From contig CANJXW010000023.1 of assembly GCA_947478965.1 (NCBI GenBank), positions 1 to 7,397 of the forward strand: a stretch of 7,397 bases of DNA. Reading direction: 5' to 3'. The position numbers were made by a program, and so were the translations under genes. The notes beneath the pieces are model-generated. The model saw only the letters and a list, made by a program, of their open reading frames with translations, had not been told where the DNA came from and did no database searches. This DNA comes from Candidatus Nanopelagicaceae bacterium (lineage in GTDB: Bacteria > Actinomycetota > Actinomycetes > Nanopelagicales > Nanopelagicaceae). Each line of letters starts with the position of its first letter. Within the stretch, counting starts at the first letter, position 1. This document shows positions 7,251 to 7,397 of this stretch, piece after piece.

Positions 7251-7320
7251 GGATGCGAAAGATATGAAACTCAAATGAGCTCGTTCAGATTATGAGGTCG
7301 TACAACTAAGGCTCGCATCC
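7251..7320 (+). repeat. Long-range 8-bp inverted repeat in the ylxR-infB gap
   Basis: GGATGCGA at 7251-7258, starting seven bases after the ylxR stop, is the exact reverse complement of TCGCATCC at 7313-7320. The 54 bases between could form a closed multi-branched structure, including a small CTCA/TGAG hairpin at 7270-7279. This could be a structured leader or the 3' end of the ylxR message. There is no T-tract, so it is not a simple terminator. An unrecognised RNA element is possible but unproven. Confidence 0.45.
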
Positions 7321-7336
7321 CTAGATAAATATCTAG
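7321..7336 (+). repeat. 16-bp near-perfect palindrome just upstream of infB
   Basis: CTAGATA at 7321-7327 and TATCTAG at 7330-7336 are exact reverse complements separated by AA. It directly abuts the right arm of the 7251-7320 inverted repeat. Its 3' arm overlaps a possible -10 hexamer at 7334-7339. The symmetry and position resemble an operator for a dimeric regulator. As an RNA hairpin it would be AU-rich and weak, without a following U-run. Confidence 0.55.
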
Positions 7337-7339
7337 AAT
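7334..7339 (+). promoter_or_regulatory. Possible -10 element for infB
   Basis: TAGAAT matches TANNNT and would place transcription start near 7346, giving a leader of about 22 bases with the AGGAG site. No recognisable -35 stands 16-18 bases upstream. It overlaps the palindrome at 7321-7336, so a protein bound there would block it. Confidence 0.27.
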
Positions 7340-7358
7340 AAAGATTGCGGGCCAAGAC

Positions 7359-7363
7359 AGGAG
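7359..7363 (+). promoter_or_regulatory. Shine-Dalgarno for infB
   Basis: AGGAG lies four bases before the GTG at 7368. An ATG at 7366 overlaps that GTG in another frame, but its product (MCQRSAYMSWQ) is not IF-2, so the GTG frame is the right one. Confidence 0.65.
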
Positions 7364-7367
7364 AAAT

Positions 7368-7397
7368 GTGTCAAAGGTCCGCGTACATGAGTTGGCA
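7368..7397 (+). CDS. infB: Translation initiation factor IF-2, first ten codons (3' end outside window)
   Basis: IF-2 is the GTPase that brings fMet-tRNA to the 30S subunit. Only ten residues are present, MSKVRVHELA, which match the canonical IF-2 N-terminus (MxKVRVxELAKE). The start is GTG, with AGGAG four bases upstream. Its place after nusA and ylxR is the classical order, which strongly supports the call despite the short piece. The GTPase domain and the variable N-terminal region lie outside the window. Confidence 0.9.
   Translation, partial: MSKVRVHELA

Noticed and set aside
7249..7278. Tiny ORF (MDAKDMKLK) in the ylxR-infB gap, considered as a leader peptide.
   Set aside because: Only nine codons, no Shine-Dalgarno, no run of regulatory codons; its ATG is part of the inverted repeat arm and is expected by chance.
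7244..7367. tRNA or known riboswitch in the ylxR-infB gap.
   Set aside because: No acceptor/T-arm sequence pattern or familiar riboswitch core could be seen; kept only as an unclassified structured gap.

Overview
The window is an ordinary, gene-dense stretch of bacterial housekeeping chromosome, read entirely on the + strand. Gene order is dxr (3' part), a site-2 membrane protease (rseP type), ispG, proS, a TauE/SafE-type membrane transporter, rimP, nusA, ylxR and the first ten codons of infB. The order dxr-rseP-ispG-(proS) followed by rimP-nusA-ylxR-infB is what I know from Actinobacteria. The IspG N-terminal half and the NusA KH region also read like actinobacterial proteins. Base composition is moderate, about half GC with many A/T-ending codons, and far from the high GC of Streptomyces or Mycobacterium. 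Genes are tightly packed. A streamlined, moderate-GC actinobacterium, such as the freshwater acI/Nanopelagicales type, is a reasonable but unproven guess.

Layout. Positions 1-1648 carry the end of dxr and all of rseP, joined by a one-base TAATG overlap. A 65-nt gap (1649-1713) holds a direct repeat and a 7-bp inverted repeat. ispG (1714-2865) and proS (2875-4608) follow. Both have a -10-like hexamer exactly where a leaderless transcript would need it. A transporter gene (4610-5392) starts one base after proS. A good promoter candidate lies across its last codons and drives rimP (5427-5939), which has a strong Shine-Dalgarno and overlaps nusA (5939-6910) by one base. After a 72-nt gap come ylxR (6983-7243), a 124-nt gap with two inverted repeats, and the infB start at 7368.

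How the genes work together. Dxr and IspG are steps 2 and 6 of the MEP isoprenoid pathway. RseP cleaves membrane proteins such as anti-sigma factors. ProS charges tRNA-Pro. RimP (30S maturation), NusA (transcription elongation and termination), YlxR (small RNA-associated protein) and IF-2 (initiation) form the classical transcription/translation operon. The transporter is the only gene whose job does not fit the rest.

I found no mobile element, CRISPR array, tRNA, rRNA, toxin or defence gene, and no candidate for a new biological system. No gene-free stretch exceeds 300 bases; the longest is 124. The observations worth a second look concern gene junctions and leaders.
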